DNA of 64,000 nt from Gluconobacter vitians (GTDB taxonomy: Bacteria > Pseudomonadota > Alphaproteobacteria > Acetobacterales > Acetobacteraceae), in assembly GCF_015244565.1 (NCBI RefSeq), contig NZ_JABCQG010000001.1, positions 124,001 to 188,000 of the forward strand, read 5' to 3'. The notes under the pieces were generated by a model. That model was not told the origin of the DNA. It worked only from the letters and a program-made list of their open reading frames with translations, and made no database searches. The translations under genes and the position numbers were made by a program. Positions 9,878 through 18,284 of the stretch are shown one piece after another (position 1 is the stretch's first letter; every line of letters starts with the position of its first letter).

Positions 9878-10936
9878 GTGTCTGATATTTCAGCGAAGGA
9901 AAGCCGCCCGGGCGACAGCCGTTTCTTCCAGCGCTCCGGGCCCTTCGGTCTGGAGCGTCTGGCAGAGGTGTCGGGCAGCACGATCGTTCCGGCAGCATCG
10001 GGGAAGGGGCTCTCCGAGTTCCGTGGCGTAGCGCCCTTGCATGTCGCTGGCCCGGACGAGATCAGCTTTCTCGACAACCGCCGCTATCTGCCGCTTCTGG
10101 CCGAAACAAAAGCCGGGGCAGTCATCCTTTCTCCGGCTTTTTCCGATAAACTTCCGCCCGATACGGCAGGGCTGGTCTGCAAGGCGCCCTATCTCGCCTG
10201 GGCCCGCATCGCCACGCTGTTTCATCCGGCGCCCTCATCCACTGGCGTCCGTCATCCGACGGCCTGGATCGCAGAAGATGCCGAGATCGGCGAAAATGTC
10301 GAAATTGGCCCTTTCGCCGTTATCGGCAGCGGTGTCCGTATTGGTCGTGACAGTATCGTCGCAAGCCATGCCAGCATCGGCCAGAGCGTTGAAATCGGTA
10401 CCCGGTGCCGCATCGGTGCTCACGCCGCCATTTCCCATGCCCGGATTGGCGATCGCGTAACGCTCTATCCCGGCGTGCGTATCGGCCAGGATGGCTTCGG
10501 TTTTGCAGTCGGTCCCGAAGGGTTCGAGACTGTCCCGCAGCTTGGTCTGGTCGTGCTGGAAGATGGCGTGGAAGTCGGCGCCAATTCGACCATCGACCGG
10601 GGTTCCATGCGTGACACCCTGATCGGGGCTGGCACCCGCATCGATAATCTCGTGCAGATTGGTCACAATGCCCGTCTGGGACGCTGCTGCATTGTCGTCT
10701 CTCAGGCCGGGATTTCCGGCTCCACGGAACTGGGTGATTTCGTCACCATCGCGGCACAGGCCGGCCTGATCGGGCATATCAAGATCGGCTCGAAGGCCCG
10801 GATTGGTGCACAGTGCGGTGTCATGTCGGATGTTGATGCCGGAGCCGATGTCATCGGCAGCCCTGCGATGCCGTTTCGCGAGTTTTTCCGGAATGTCGCT
10901 ACGCTGCGTAAACTTTCCCGCAAAAGCGGCGACTAG
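9878..10936 (+). CDS. lpxD: UDP-3-O-(3-hydroxyacyl)glucosamine N-acyltransferase
   Basis: Adds the second hydroxyacyl chain in lipid A synthesis, using acyl-ACP. The N-terminal uridine-binding domain is followed by a long left-handed beta-helix made of hexapeptide repeats (for example IGENVEIGPFAVIG), with the catalytic-histidine region QIGHNARLG about residue 260. 352 residues is standard. The GTG start lies 11 bp after the Skp-like gene. Confidence 0.95.
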   Translation: MSDISAKESRPGDSRFFQRSGPFGLERLAEVSGSTIVPAASGKGLSEFRGVAPLHVAGPDEISFLDNRRYLPLLAETKAGAVILSPAFSDKLPPDTAGLVCKAPYLAWARIATLFHPAPSSTGVRHPTAWIAEDAEIGENVEIGPFAVIGSGVRIGRDSIVASHASIGQSVEIGTRCRIGAHAAISHARIGDRVTLYPGVRIGQDGFGFAVGPEGFETVPQLGLVVLEDGVEVGANSTIDRGSMRDTLIGAGTRIDNLVQIGHNARLGRCCIVVSQAGISGSTELGDFVTIAAQAGLIGHIKIGSKARIGAQCGVMSDVDAGADVIGSPAMPFREFFRNVATLRKLSRKSGD

Positions 10937-11050
10937 CCCTTCTGCGGCGCGGATGGTAACTCCCCCCCAGGTTTGCTAAGGGAAGCCATTCGCGCTGCCA
11001 CAAGGCAGCTACTGACACAGACAACACCGCTTGAAGGGCATGGTGAAACG

Positions 11051-11560
11051 ATGGACCGAGTGGACGCTCCAGCTGAACAGATGACTCCCGCGACAGACGC
11101 CGCTGCAGAAGGCCATCAGCTTCCCGAGAGCATCGACATTCTGCAGATCATGCAGTCGATCCCGCATCGTTATCCGTTCCTGCTGATCGACAAGATGGTC
11201 GAGATCCATGCCGGGCAGTCTGCGATCGGCATCAAGAACGTCACGGTAAACGAGCCGTTCTTTCAGGGACATTTCCCCTCTCACCCTGTCATGCCGGGTG
11301 TGCTGATCGTGGAAGCCATGGCCCAGACCGCAGCCACGCTGGTGGTCATGACGCTGGGCAAGGCCTTTGAAGGCAAGCTGGTCTATTTCATGACGATCGA
11401 AAACGCCAAGTTCCGTCGCCCCGTTGGCCCCGGTGACCAGCTCCGGATCCATGTGGACAAGGAACGGTCCCGCGCAAATGTCTGGAAGTTCAAGGGCGTG
11501 GCCCGTGTTGACGGGGTAGCCGTGGCCGAAGCGACCTTCAGTGCGATGATTATGGGTTGA
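11051..11560 (+). CDS. fabZ: 3-hydroxyacyl-ACP dehydratase FabZ
   Basis: Dehydrates 3-hydroxyacyl-ACP in fatty acid elongation and competes with LpxA for hydroxyacyl-ACP, which explains its place inside the lpx cluster. The hot-dog fold core begins at [13 protein letters not shown] and contains the catalytic helix start [13 protein letters not shown]. The frame is open from TTG 10973; ATG 11051 gives 169 residues and ATG 11081 is possible, both with a short acidic N-terminal extension relative to the usual ~150 residues. The stop touches the lpxA start. Confidence 0.94.
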   Translation: MDRVDAPAEQMTPATDAAAEGHQLPESIDILQIMQSIPHRYPFLLIDKMVEIHAGQSAIGIKNVTVNEPFFQGHFPSHPVMPGVLIVEAMAQTAATLVVMTLGKAFEGKLVYFMTIENAKFRRPVGPGDQLRIHVDKERSRANVWKFKGVARVDGVAVAEATFSAMIMG

Positions 11561-11565
11561 GCCTG

Positions 11566-12423
11566 ATGCAGATGGCAGGGAAACGTCCCGAAACCGCCGA
11601 AATCCATGCGACCGCAATCGTTGATCCGCGTGCGCGGATTGGTGAAAATGTGCGCATCGGGCCATGGTGCCTGGTGGGACCCAACGTCACGATCGGTGAC
11701 GGTGTGTGCCTCCACGCTTCTGTTCTTGTGGATGGATACACGACCCTGCGTGAAGATGTGGAGGTCTATCCGTTCGTGACGATCGGTCTGGCTCCGCAGG
11801 ATCTCAAATATGCCGGCGAACCCACGCTGTGCGAAATCGGCGCCAATACGGTCATCCGGGAAAACGTCACGATCCACCGTGGGACCGCGCAGGGCCATGC
11901 GCTGACGCGCATTGGTGCGAACTGCCTGATCATGGCCAATGCGCATGTCGCCCATGACTGCGTGATCGGTGACCGCGTCATCATCGTGAACAACGTCGTC
12001 ATGGGCGGCCATGTCGAAATTGACGATGACGCGAAGATCATGGGCTCGGCTGCCCTGCACCAGTTTGTCCGGATCGGACGCGGAGCAGTGGTCGGTGGCG
12101 TCTGTGGCGTGGAAATGGACGTCATTCCTTACGGAAGCGTTCTGGGAAACCGCGCGCGTCTGGTCGGACTGAACTGGATCGGGCTCAAGCGTTCCGGCGT
12201 TGGTCCGGAAGAAATGCAGGCCATGCGTCGTGCGTTCCGCACGCTGTATCCACGTCACGGTGCCAGCGATTCTGTTCTGGAGAGCCGTATCGCCGAAGTC
12301 CGCAGGGAATACGGCCATCTTCCCCGCATCGCGGAAATGCTGGACTTCATGGAGGCTCCAAGCCGTCGTGGCCTGACCCGCGTTGCGCGTCAGGAAGGGC
12401 AATCCGAAACCGAAGGCGCCTGA
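11566..12423 (+). CDS. lpxA: UDP-N-acetylglucosamine acyltransferase LpxA
   Basis: First committed step of lipid A synthesis: transfers a hydroxyacyl chain from ACP to UDP-GlcNAc. Hexapeptide-repeat beta-helix (VDPRARIGENVRIGPW onward) with the catalytic histidine in NAHVAHDC and the Gly/His segment GGHVEIDD, then a helical C-terminal domain. Possible starts are TTG 11557 (overlapping the fabZ stop), ATG 11566 and ATG 11572; 11566 is a compromise. The stop codon overlaps the lpxI start by one base. Confidence 0.95.
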   Translation: MQMAGKRPETAEIHATAIVDPRARIGENVRIGPWCLVGPNVTIGDGVCLHASVLVDGYTTLREDVEVYPFVTIGLAPQDLKYAGEPTLCEIGANTVIRENVTIHRGTAQGHALTRIGANCLIMANAHVAHDCVIGDRVIIVNNVVMGGHVEIDDDAKIMGSAALHQFVRIGRGAVVGGVCGVEMDVIPYGSVLGNRARLVGLNWIGLKRSGVGPEEMQAMRRAFRTLYPRHGASDSVLESRIAEVRREYGHLPRIAEMLDFMEAPSRRGLTRVARQEGQSETEGA

Positions 12424-13268
12424 TGGTGGGCGATCGTGGCTGCATCGGCATTCTGGCAGGCTCGGGACCACTCCCCGCGCAGGTCGCTGCCGCAGCCATC
12501 GCCAAGGGTCGAAAGATCTTTATCGTCGGGTTCCGCGATTTCGCTGACCGTGCGCTCCTCGAACCCTACCCACACGAAATCATTCGTCTTGCCGCCGCCG
12601 GTGATATTCTCGGGGCTCTCAAACGGCACAACTGCCGCGAACTGGTCCTGATTGGTCCGGTACGGCGTCCCGCCTGGCGCGATCTCCGCCCGGATGCAGA
12701 AGGCGCCCGCATCCTTGCACGTCTGGGCCGCGCCATCTTCTCCGGCGATGACGGACTGCTCGGCGCTGTTGTCCGTGTCCTTGGTGAGGAGGGCTTCCAT
12801 GTCCGTGGCGCTCACGAATTCCTCGAACATGCTACCGGCCGCTCCGGAACCCTCGGCCGCGTCTTTCCCGACGCCCAGGCCAAACAGGATATCGCCCGCG
12901 GGGTCGAAGTTCTGAAAGTCATGGCAACCCTGGATATCGGTCAGGGATGCGTTGTCCAGAACGGTCTCGTGCTGGCGGTCGAGGCTCTGGAGGGGACGGA
13001 CGCCATGCTGGGGCGCTGCGGGCGGCTCATGCAGGCGGGAAGTGGCGGCGTTCTGGTGAAGATGCCCAAGACGGGACAGGACCTACGGGCGGACATGCCG
13101 ACGATCGGGCCGGAGACACTGGAAAATGCAGCCCGGAACGGATTGCGGGGCGTTGCGTTCCAGCCCGGAGTGACTCTCATGACGGACCCTGCCGGCTGTG
13201 TGAAGCTGGCAGATCGTTATGGGCTGTTCCTGTATGGGCTGACGCCGGAAGATCTGAAGGACAAGTGA
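12423..13268 (+). CDS. lpxI: UDP-2,3-diacylglucosamine pyrophosphatase LpxI
   Basis: Hydrolyses UDP-2,3-diacylglucosamine to lipid X; LpxI is the alphaproteobacterial replacement for LpxH. The protein begins with the LpxI-type GILAGSGPLP segment, contains VRRPAWRDLRPD, and ends with the DUF1009 core (GQGCVVQNGLVLAVEALEGT, KMPKTGQDLRADMP). 281 residues is typical. It is coupled to lpxA by a one-base stop/start overlap. In many relatives lpxB comes next; here gloA follows instead, so lpxB must be elsewhere. Confidence 0.93.
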   Translation: MVGDRGCIGILAGSGPLPAQVAAAAIAKGRKIFIVGFRDFADRALLEPYPHEIIRLAAAGDILGALKRHNCRELVLIGPVRRPAWRDLRPDAEGARILARLGRAIFSGDDGLLGAVVRVLGEEGFHVRGAHEFLEHATGRSGTLGRVFPDAQAKQDIARGVEVLKVMATLDIGQGCVVQNGLVLAVEALEGTDAMLGRCGRLMQAGSGGVLVKMPKTGQDLRADMPTIGPETLENAARNGLRGVAFQPGVTLMTDPAGCVKLADRYGLFLYGLTPEDLKDK

Positions 13269-13657
13269 TGAGTACGTTTCTGCATACGATGGTGAGAATC
13301 CGGGATATCGACCGGAGTCTAGCATTCTACAAGCTGCTCGGGATGAAAGAACTTCGCCGCAAGGAAGTGCGCGAAGGACGTTATACGCTGGTTTTCATCG
13401 GATTCGATGACAACGAACACGGACAGGCCGAGATTGAGCTGACCTATAACTGGGACCAGGAAACCGACTACGAAGTCGGCACCGGGTTCGGGCATTTTGC
13501 GATCGGCGTGCCGGATGTGGCGGCACTCGTGGAGACCGTCCGTACGGGTGGTGGCAAGGTGACGCGTGAGGCCGGTCCGCTGAAGTTCGGGACGATCATC
13601 ATCGCGTTCGTAGAAGACCCGGACGGCTACAAGATTGAGCTTATCGAGAAGAAGTAG
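13268..13657 (+). CDS. gloA: Lactoylglutathione lyase (glyoxalase I)
   Basis: Converts the hemithioacetal of methylglyoxal and glutathione to S-lactoylglutathione. The protein (129 residues) shows the GloA pattern: metal-ligand histidine in FLHTMVRIRDIDRSLAFY, NWDQETDYEVGTGFGHFAIGV, and the final metal-ligand glutamate in DPDGYKIELIE. ATG 13268 overlaps the lpxI stop (TGATG), so it is probably translated from the same transcript. Its 3' end overlaps the convergent H-box gene by about 17 bp. Confidence 0.95.
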   Translation: MSTFLHTMVRIRDIDRSLAFYKLLGMKELRRKEVREGRYTLVFIGFDDNEHGQAEIELTYNWDQETDYEVGTGFGHFAIGVPDVAALVETVRTGGGKVTREAGPLKFGTIIIAFVEDPDGYKIELIEKK

Positions 13658-13877
13658 AGTTCTTCAGCAGTTTCAGGGCGTTTTCCAGCGCATCGATAAT
13701 GGTCTGGGCGTTCTGCTGGACGGCTTCGTCGCTGTGAATGCTGAGGATGTCAGCGCAGAGCAGGGCCGGGGCCAGGGCGTTTCGCAGGTCGTGGCGGAAG
13801 TTGCTGCTGTCCTGGGGGCGCCTGCGGGCGGGAGCCGTAGCTGAAACTGCTGTGGGGCTGTTGCTGGACTCGGGCAT
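13641..13877 (-). CDS. Orphan histidine-kinase H-box (DHp-like) small protein
   Basis: Function unknown. The 78-residue product has a basic, Ala/Pro-rich N-terminus and then a helix resembling the phospho-acceptor H-box of histidine kinases: FRHDLRNALAPALLCADIL with His29, followed by a second helix AQTIIDALENALKLLK. There is no ATPase domain, sensor or receiver. ATG 13877 has AAAGGAA upstream; an ATG at 13910 would overlap the rpmH promoter. It could be a phosphotransfer or decoy protein, or a leftover of a kinase. Seen: the motif; inferred: any signalling role. Confidence 0.6.
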   Translation of the reverse strand: MPESSNSPTAVSATAPARRRPQDSSNFRHDLRNALAPALLCADILSIHSDEAVQQNAQTIIDALENALKLLKNSTSSR

Positions 13878-13903
13878 GGGCTGAAGTTCCTTTAGGTCTG
13901 GCA

Positions 13904-13932
13904 TTGACATGCAGGGCCTGCGTGCTTACAAG
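13904..13932 (+). promoter_or_regulatory. Sigma70-type promoter for rpmH
   Basis: TTGACA at 13904-13909, a 17-nt spacer, and TACAAG at 13927-13932. It lies about 90 bp before the rpmH start, fitting a strong ribosomal-protein promoter. It overlaps the most upstream possible start codon of the divergent H-box gene. Confidence 0.6.
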
Positions 13933-14022
13933 CCCGGGTCTCAATCACCGGGCGTTTCGTGCGCCCGATCGACGCGGATGTCCACAGTTGAGGCGTCCGC
14001 CTGGTTTTTAAGGATCAACGTC

Positions 14023-14157
14023 ATGAAGCGCACGTATCAACCCTCCAAGCTGGTTCGCAAGCGTCGTCACGGTTTCCGTACGCGTAGCGAGACTGTCGGC
14101 GGCCGCCGCGTACTGGCCAACCGTCGCTCCAAGGGCCGCAAGAAGCTCTCCGCCTGA
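14023..14157 (+). CDS. rpmH: 50S ribosomal protein L34
   Basis: A 44-residue, strongly basic ribosomal protein of the large subunit. It begins with the invariant MKRTYQPS and contains [10 protein letters not shown] and the RRSKGRKKL tail. The ATG at 14023 follows AAGGAT about 8 nt upstream. Order rpmH-rnpA-yidD-yidC is the conserved bacterial arrangement. Confidence 0.98.
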   Translation: MKRTYQPSKLVRKRRHGFRTRSETVGGRRVLANRRSKGRKKLSA

Positions 14158-14195
14158 GCACGACCCAGATCGGTACGACCCATACACCGAGCCGT

Positions 14196-14558
14196 TTGAA
14201 AAAACGGCCGCAGTTTCTGCGTGTAGCCGGGAAGGGGCGCAAGGTCGCCACTCCCGGTATGGTTGTGCAGATCCTGCCGGATGACAAAGCGGCCGAAACC
14301 CGCGTTGGTTTCACGGTCACGAAAAAAGTCGGTAATTCTGTTATCCGTAACCGCACCCGCCGTCGCCTCCGCGAGGCCCTGCGCCTTGTCGCGCGGGAAG
14401 ACGGTCTGCCTTCCGGCGATTTCGTCCTTATCGGACGGGACAGGACCCGGGGGCGCGATTTTTCCCTTCTCAAGGATGATCTGCGTCAGGCTCTTCGCAA
14501 GGGGCTGGACAGTAGTTTCAGGGAAAATCCTGGCAAAGGCCGGGATCGGGCGAAATGA
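14196..14558 (+). CDS. rnpA: Ribonuclease P protein component
   Basis: Protein subunit of RNase P that helps the catalytic RNA bind pre-tRNA 5' leaders. The RNR motif is visible as [16 protein letters not shown], preceded by [10 protein letters not shown]. 120 residues is normal. The best start is TTG 14196 (a basic MKKR N-terminus after initiation), 38 bp after rpmH. The stop overlaps the yidD start (ATGA). Confidence 0.95.
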   Translation: MKKRPQFLRVAGKGRKVATPGMVVQILPDDKAAETRVGFTVTKKVGNSVIRNRTRRRLREALRLVAREDGLPSGDFVLIGRDRTRGRDFSLLKDDLRQALRKGLDSSFRENPGKGRDRAK

Positions 14559-14806
14559 GCGCGTCCATGCTCAGGAAAGCCGTTACGGCCCTGATGCTGT
14601 CGCTTATTGACGCCTACAAGCTTTTCATCAGCCCGTTCATTGGCAAAAACTGCCGGTTTGATCCGACATGTAGCACCTATGCGCTGACGGTGATCCGCGA
14701 GCATGGACCGATCCGTGGCGGATGGCTTGCACTGCGCAGGATCGGGCGCTGTCATCCCTGGTCAGAAGGGGGTGTGGACCTGCCTCCGAAGCCACACCGG
14801 CATTAA
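14555..14806 (+). CDS. yidD: Membrane protein insertion efficiency factor YidD
   Basis: Small membrane-associated protein that assists YidC/Sec-dependent insertion. It has the hallmark sequence [21 protein letters not shown] and the [10 protein letters not shown]-type tail of the family. At 83 residues it is of usual size. ATGA overlap with rnpA and position just before yidC are conserved features. Confidence 0.95.
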   Translation: MSASMLRKAVTALMLSLIDAYKLFISPFIGKNCRFDPTCSTYALTVIREHGPIRGGWLALRRIGRCHPWSEGGVDLPPKPHRH

Positions 14807-14896
14807 AAAAGCCCTCCGCCTATTGTTTTGAATGCGGTTTTCGGCCACTTGAGGCGCAAGCCCTATTCAGTGAGACGAAAGACCGGCATCCGCCCG

Positions 14897-16624
14897 ATGG
14901 ACACCAAACGCATTATTGCGGCCACACTTCTCTCGGCCCTTATCCTGATCGGTTTCGACTATTTCATGCCGAAGCCCCATCAGGACGATCCCCATCCCGT
15001 CACACATGCGCCTGCAGCACAGGTTCAGAACAGCGCGCCGACACCGGCTGCGCCGCCCGTCGAGGCTGCTACTGAGACGCAGGCGACTGCGCGGCGCATT
15101 CCGGTGACGGGACCGGACGTGCAGGGATCTCTCAACCTGAAGGGCGCGGTGCTGGATGATCTAATCCTCACGAAATATCGCGAGACCCTGGCCAAGGACA
15201 GCCCGCTGGTGCGGCTGCTGGACAAGGCGGGGAGTACGCATCCAACCTTCGTCGTGGTCGGCTGGACGAATGCGCCGGGCTCCAATGCCCGCATACCGGA
15301 CCTGAATACGGTCTGGGAGAGCTCGGACGAGGCGCTGACGCCGGACCATCCGGTGACGCTGCACTGGGATAACGGACAGGGGCTGGTGTTCTCTATCCAG
15401 ATCAGCCTGGACGAGCACTACATGTTCGCCGTGAGCCAGACGGTCGAGAACCATTCGGGTCAGCCGGTGGCCCTGGTGCCGTTCGAGCGCGTGCAGCGTG
15501 ATTATGATGCGCCGGAAGGGGCTTTCACCGCGCATGAAGGGCCTATCGCCGTTATCGGTGGCCGGATGCAGGATGAGAGCTACAAGAACCTGCGCAAAGG
15601 CGCTGACCATCCGGATCACGTGTCCTGGTCGTCCACGGGTACGAATGGCTGGGATGGCATCAGCGACAAGTTCTGGCTGACGGCCGTGGCTCCTGCTGAC
15701 GGCACGCCGGTTGCAGCGAGCTTTGCTTACGTGCCGGGAACGCCGGGGTCGTATCAGGTGGGGATGTCCACCCAGAACGCCCAGCAGATCATGCCGAACG
15801 GGTCCATCACCGAGAAGAGTCATGTCTTTGCAGGTGCGAAGGTGGTCAGCCTGCTTCAGGGTTACAGCAAGCAGCTTGGCATTCCCGATCTGGACAAGGC
15901 AATCGACTTCGGCTGGTTCAGCTTTCTGACCCGCCCGCTGCTGACGCTGCTGCACTGGCTGTATCTGCATCTGGGCAATTTCGGCCTCGCGCTGATGGCG
16001 CTGACGCTGATCGTCAAGATCGTTCTCTTCCCACTGGCTTCCAAGGCTGCCCAGTCTTCGGCGCGGATGCGTCTGCTGGCACCGAAGGTCAAGGAGATCC
16101 GGGAGAAGAACAAGGACGATCCGATGGCCATGAACCAGAAGGTCATGGCGCTGTATCGTGAAGAGAAAGTGAGCCCGGCGAGCGGCTGTCTGCCAATGCT
16201 GATCCAGGCGCCGATCTTCTTCTGCCTGTACAAGATCCTGAACATCAGCATCGATGCGCGTCATGCGCCGTTCTTCGGCTGGATCCATGATCTGTCGATG
16301 CCGGACCCGACGAACGTGTTCAACCTGTTCGGACTGCTGCCGTTCGATCCGACGCATTACTCGTCGTTCCTGCATGTCAGCATCTGGGGCACGGCGCTTG
16401 GTCTGACGTTCTGGCTGCTGCAGCGCCAGACCAGCTCGACGGCGAGCCTTGATCCGGCACAGGCGCGGATGATGCAGTTCATGCCGCTGGTCTATGTGTT
16501 CTTCATGTCCGGCTTCCCGGCCAGTCTTCTGGTCTACTACACCTGGAATAACCTGCTGACGGTTGCGCAGCAGATGTTCATCCAGCGCCGGACGGGTCTG
16601 CCCGTTCCGGTGTCACGGACCTGA
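14897..16624 (+). CDS. yidC: Membrane protein insertase YidC
   Basis: Inner-membrane insertase/foldase for Sec-independent and Sec-dependent proteins. The N-terminal membrane anchor (MDTKRIIAATLLSALILIGF) is followed by a large periplasmic domain (about residues 60-340) and the conserved five-helix 60KD_IMP core with the KVSPASGCLPMLIQAPIFF motif. ATG 14897 gives the canonical YidC N-terminus (575 residues); an upstream ATG at 14828 would add 23 residues. engB follows after 14 bp. Confidence 0.95.
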   Translation: MDTKRIIAATLLSALILIGFDYFMPKPHQDDPHPVTHAPAAQVQNSAPTPAAPPVEAATETQATARRIPVTGPDVQGSLNLKGAVLDDLILTKYRETLAKDSPLVRLLDKAGSTHPTFVVVGWTNAPGSNARIPDLNTVWESSDEALTPDHPVTLHWDNGQGLVFSIQISLDEHYMFAVSQTVENHSGQPVALVPFERVQRDYDAPEGAFTAHEGPIAVIGGRMQDESYKNLRKGADHPDHVSWSSTGTNGWDGISDKFWLTAVAPADGTPVAASFAYVPGTPGSYQVGMSTQNAQQIMPNGSITEKSHVFAGAKVVSLLQGYSKQLGIPDLDKAIDFGWFSFLTRPLLTLLHWLYLHLGNFGLALMALTLIVKIVLFPLASKAAQSSARMRLLAPKVKEIREKNKDDPMAMNQKVMALYREEKVSPASGCLPMLIQAPIFFCLYKILNISIDARHAPFFGWIHDLSMPDPTNVFNLFGLLPFDPTHYSSFLHVSIWGTALGLTFWLLQRQTSSTASLDPAQARMMQFMPLVYVFFMSGFPASLLVYYTWNNLLTVAQQMFIQRRTGLPVPVSRT

Positions 16625-16638
16625 GGCCAGGCAGAGGC

Positions 16639-17322
16639 ATGATGAAAGAAATCCCGGGGCCGCCGACCGAGGCCCAGATCGAGGACGGGCGACTTCTGTT
16701 CGCGGGAGAATGTGAGTTCTTCTTCGGCTCCCAGAAGATCGACCAGCTTCCGCCTGTCGGGCGGCCGGAAGTGGCGTTTGCCGGCCGGTCCAATGTCGGC
16801 AAGTCGAGCATCATCAATGCGCTGACGGGGCGTCGTGCGCTGGCACGGGCCTCGTCCGAGCCGGGGCGGACCAAGCAGCTCAACTTTTTCAATCTGGCTG
16901 ACCGGCTGTCTCTCGTGGATATGCCGGGCTATGGGTTTGCGAAAGCGGCGAAGTCGGTCAAGGAAGACTGGCAGGACATGATGTTCGCCTATCTTCGCGG
17001 CCGGACGACGCTGGAGCGGGTCATCCTGCTTCTGGACGCGCGGATCGAGCTCAAGGCCTCGGACAAGGATGTCATGGAGCTGCTGGACCGGGCGGCCGTA
17101 GTGTTCCAGATCGTGTTGACCAAATGCGATCAGGTGAAGCCGAAGGCGCTGGCGGCGAAGATTTCAGAAGTCGAGGCGCTGGCGCTTAAGCACGCCGCCG
17201 CTTATCCGCGCATCATTGCCACCAGCAGCGAGACCGGTTTCGGGATCGAGGATCTGCGGGCGGAAATCGCCCGTTTTGCCGTGCCACTCCAGACGTCAGG
17301 GGAAGGACAGTCCGGATCATGA
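16639..17322 (+). CDS. engB: Ribosome biogenesis GTPase EngB (YihA/YsxC)
   Basis: GTPase needed for 50S assembly. The G motifs are GRSNVGKSS (G1), VDMPGYG (G3) and TKCDQ (G4), within a 227-residue single-domain protein. It follows yidC closely and overlaps argB by 4 bp (ATGA), so yidC-engB-argB are likely cotranscribed. Confidence 0.95.
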   Translation: MMKEIPGPPTEAQIEDGRLLFAGECEFFFGSQKIDQLPPVGRPEVAFAGRSNVGKSSIINALTGRRALARASSEPGRTKQLNFFNLADRLSLVDMPGYGFAKAAKSVKEDWQDMMFAYLRGRTTLERVILLLDARIELKASDKDVMELLDRAAVVFQIVLTKCDQVKPKALAAKISEVEALALKHAAAYPRIIATSSETGFGIEDLRAEIARFAVPLQTSGEGQSGS

Positions 17323-18254
17323 CCAGTAAGACACACAGCGACAAGCTGCCTGAAGTCCCGCCCTCCGTTGACATGGAAGAGGCACAGCAGCAGGCGGCCA
17401 TTCTTTCCAGCGCGTTGCCATTCCTGCGCCGCTATGCCGGCGATACGATCGTCGTCAAATATGGCGGTCATGCGATGGGTGAGGGCAAGCTGGCGCATGC
17501 GTTCGGCTATGACATTTCCCTGCTCAAGCTGGTCGGAATCAATCCGATTGTGGTGCATGGTGGCGGGCCGCAGATCAGCGCCATGCTGGACCGGCTGAAG
17601 ATCCGTTCGGAGTTCATCGACGGGCTGCGTGTGACCGACAAGTCGATGGTCGATGTGATCGAGATGGTCCTGTCGGGCAGCGTCAACAAGCAGGTGGCAG
17701 AGCTCATTAATCGGGCCGGGGCGCTGGCTGTCGGCATTTCCGGCAAGGATGGCGGGCTGATCCAGGCGCGCAAGCTGACCCGGACGAAGCGCGATCCGGG
17801 AAGTGAGATCGAGAAAGTCATCGATCTCGGTTTTGTCGGGCAGCCGGAAAAGATTGATCCGCGCGTGCTGTATGCGCTGCTTGGCGCCGGGCTGATCCCC
17901 GTGATTGCACCGGTTGGTGTGGGTGCGGAAGGCGAGACCTATAACATCAACGCGGATACTGCGGCTGGCGCGATTGCCGGTGCGGTGCATGCGTCCCGTC
18001 TGCTGATGCTGACGGATGTGCCAGGTGTGCTGGATGAGAACGGGAAGCTCATTGAAGAGTTGAGCGCTGATGAGGCCCGGCGACGCATTGCTGACGGGTC
18101 GATTTCGGGCGGGATGATCCCCAAGGTCGAGACCTGTCTTGAGGCGGTGCAGAAGGGTGCGAAAGCCGCTGTCATTCTGGATGGCCGCGTGCCGCATAGC
18201 TGCCTGCTGGAACTGTTCACGCGGGCCGGCCCGGGAACGCTCATCAAGGCATAA
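17319..18254 (+). CDS. argB: Acetylglutamate kinase
   Basis: Second step of arginine synthesis, phosphorylating N-acetylglutamate. An amino-acid-kinase fold with the ATP loop VKYGGHAMG, the substrate segment [10 protein letters not shown], and the C-terminal [14 protein letters not shown] and [10 protein letters not shown] signatures. 311 residues is the longer, arginine-inhibitable type because of the N-terminal helix. It is coupled to engB and is followed by a strong terminator at 18287. Confidence 0.96.
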   Translation: MTSKTHSDKLPEVPPSVDMEEAQQQAAILSSALPFLRRYAGDTIVVKYGGHAMGEGKLAHAFGYDISLLKLVGINPIVVHGGGPQISAMLDRLKIRSEFIDGLRVTDKSMVDVIEMVLSGSVNKQVAELINRAGALAVGISGKDGGLIQARKLTRTKRDPGSEIEKVIDLGFVGQPEKIDPRVLYALLGAGLIPVIAPVGVGAEGETYNINADTAAGAIAGAVHASRLLMLTDVPGVLDENGKLIEELSADEARRRIADGSISGGMIPKVETCLEAVQKGAKAAVILDGRVPHSCLLELFTRAGPGTLIKA

Positions 18255-18284
18255 GCGGCCGACACAGAAGAACTGGACTGAGGA

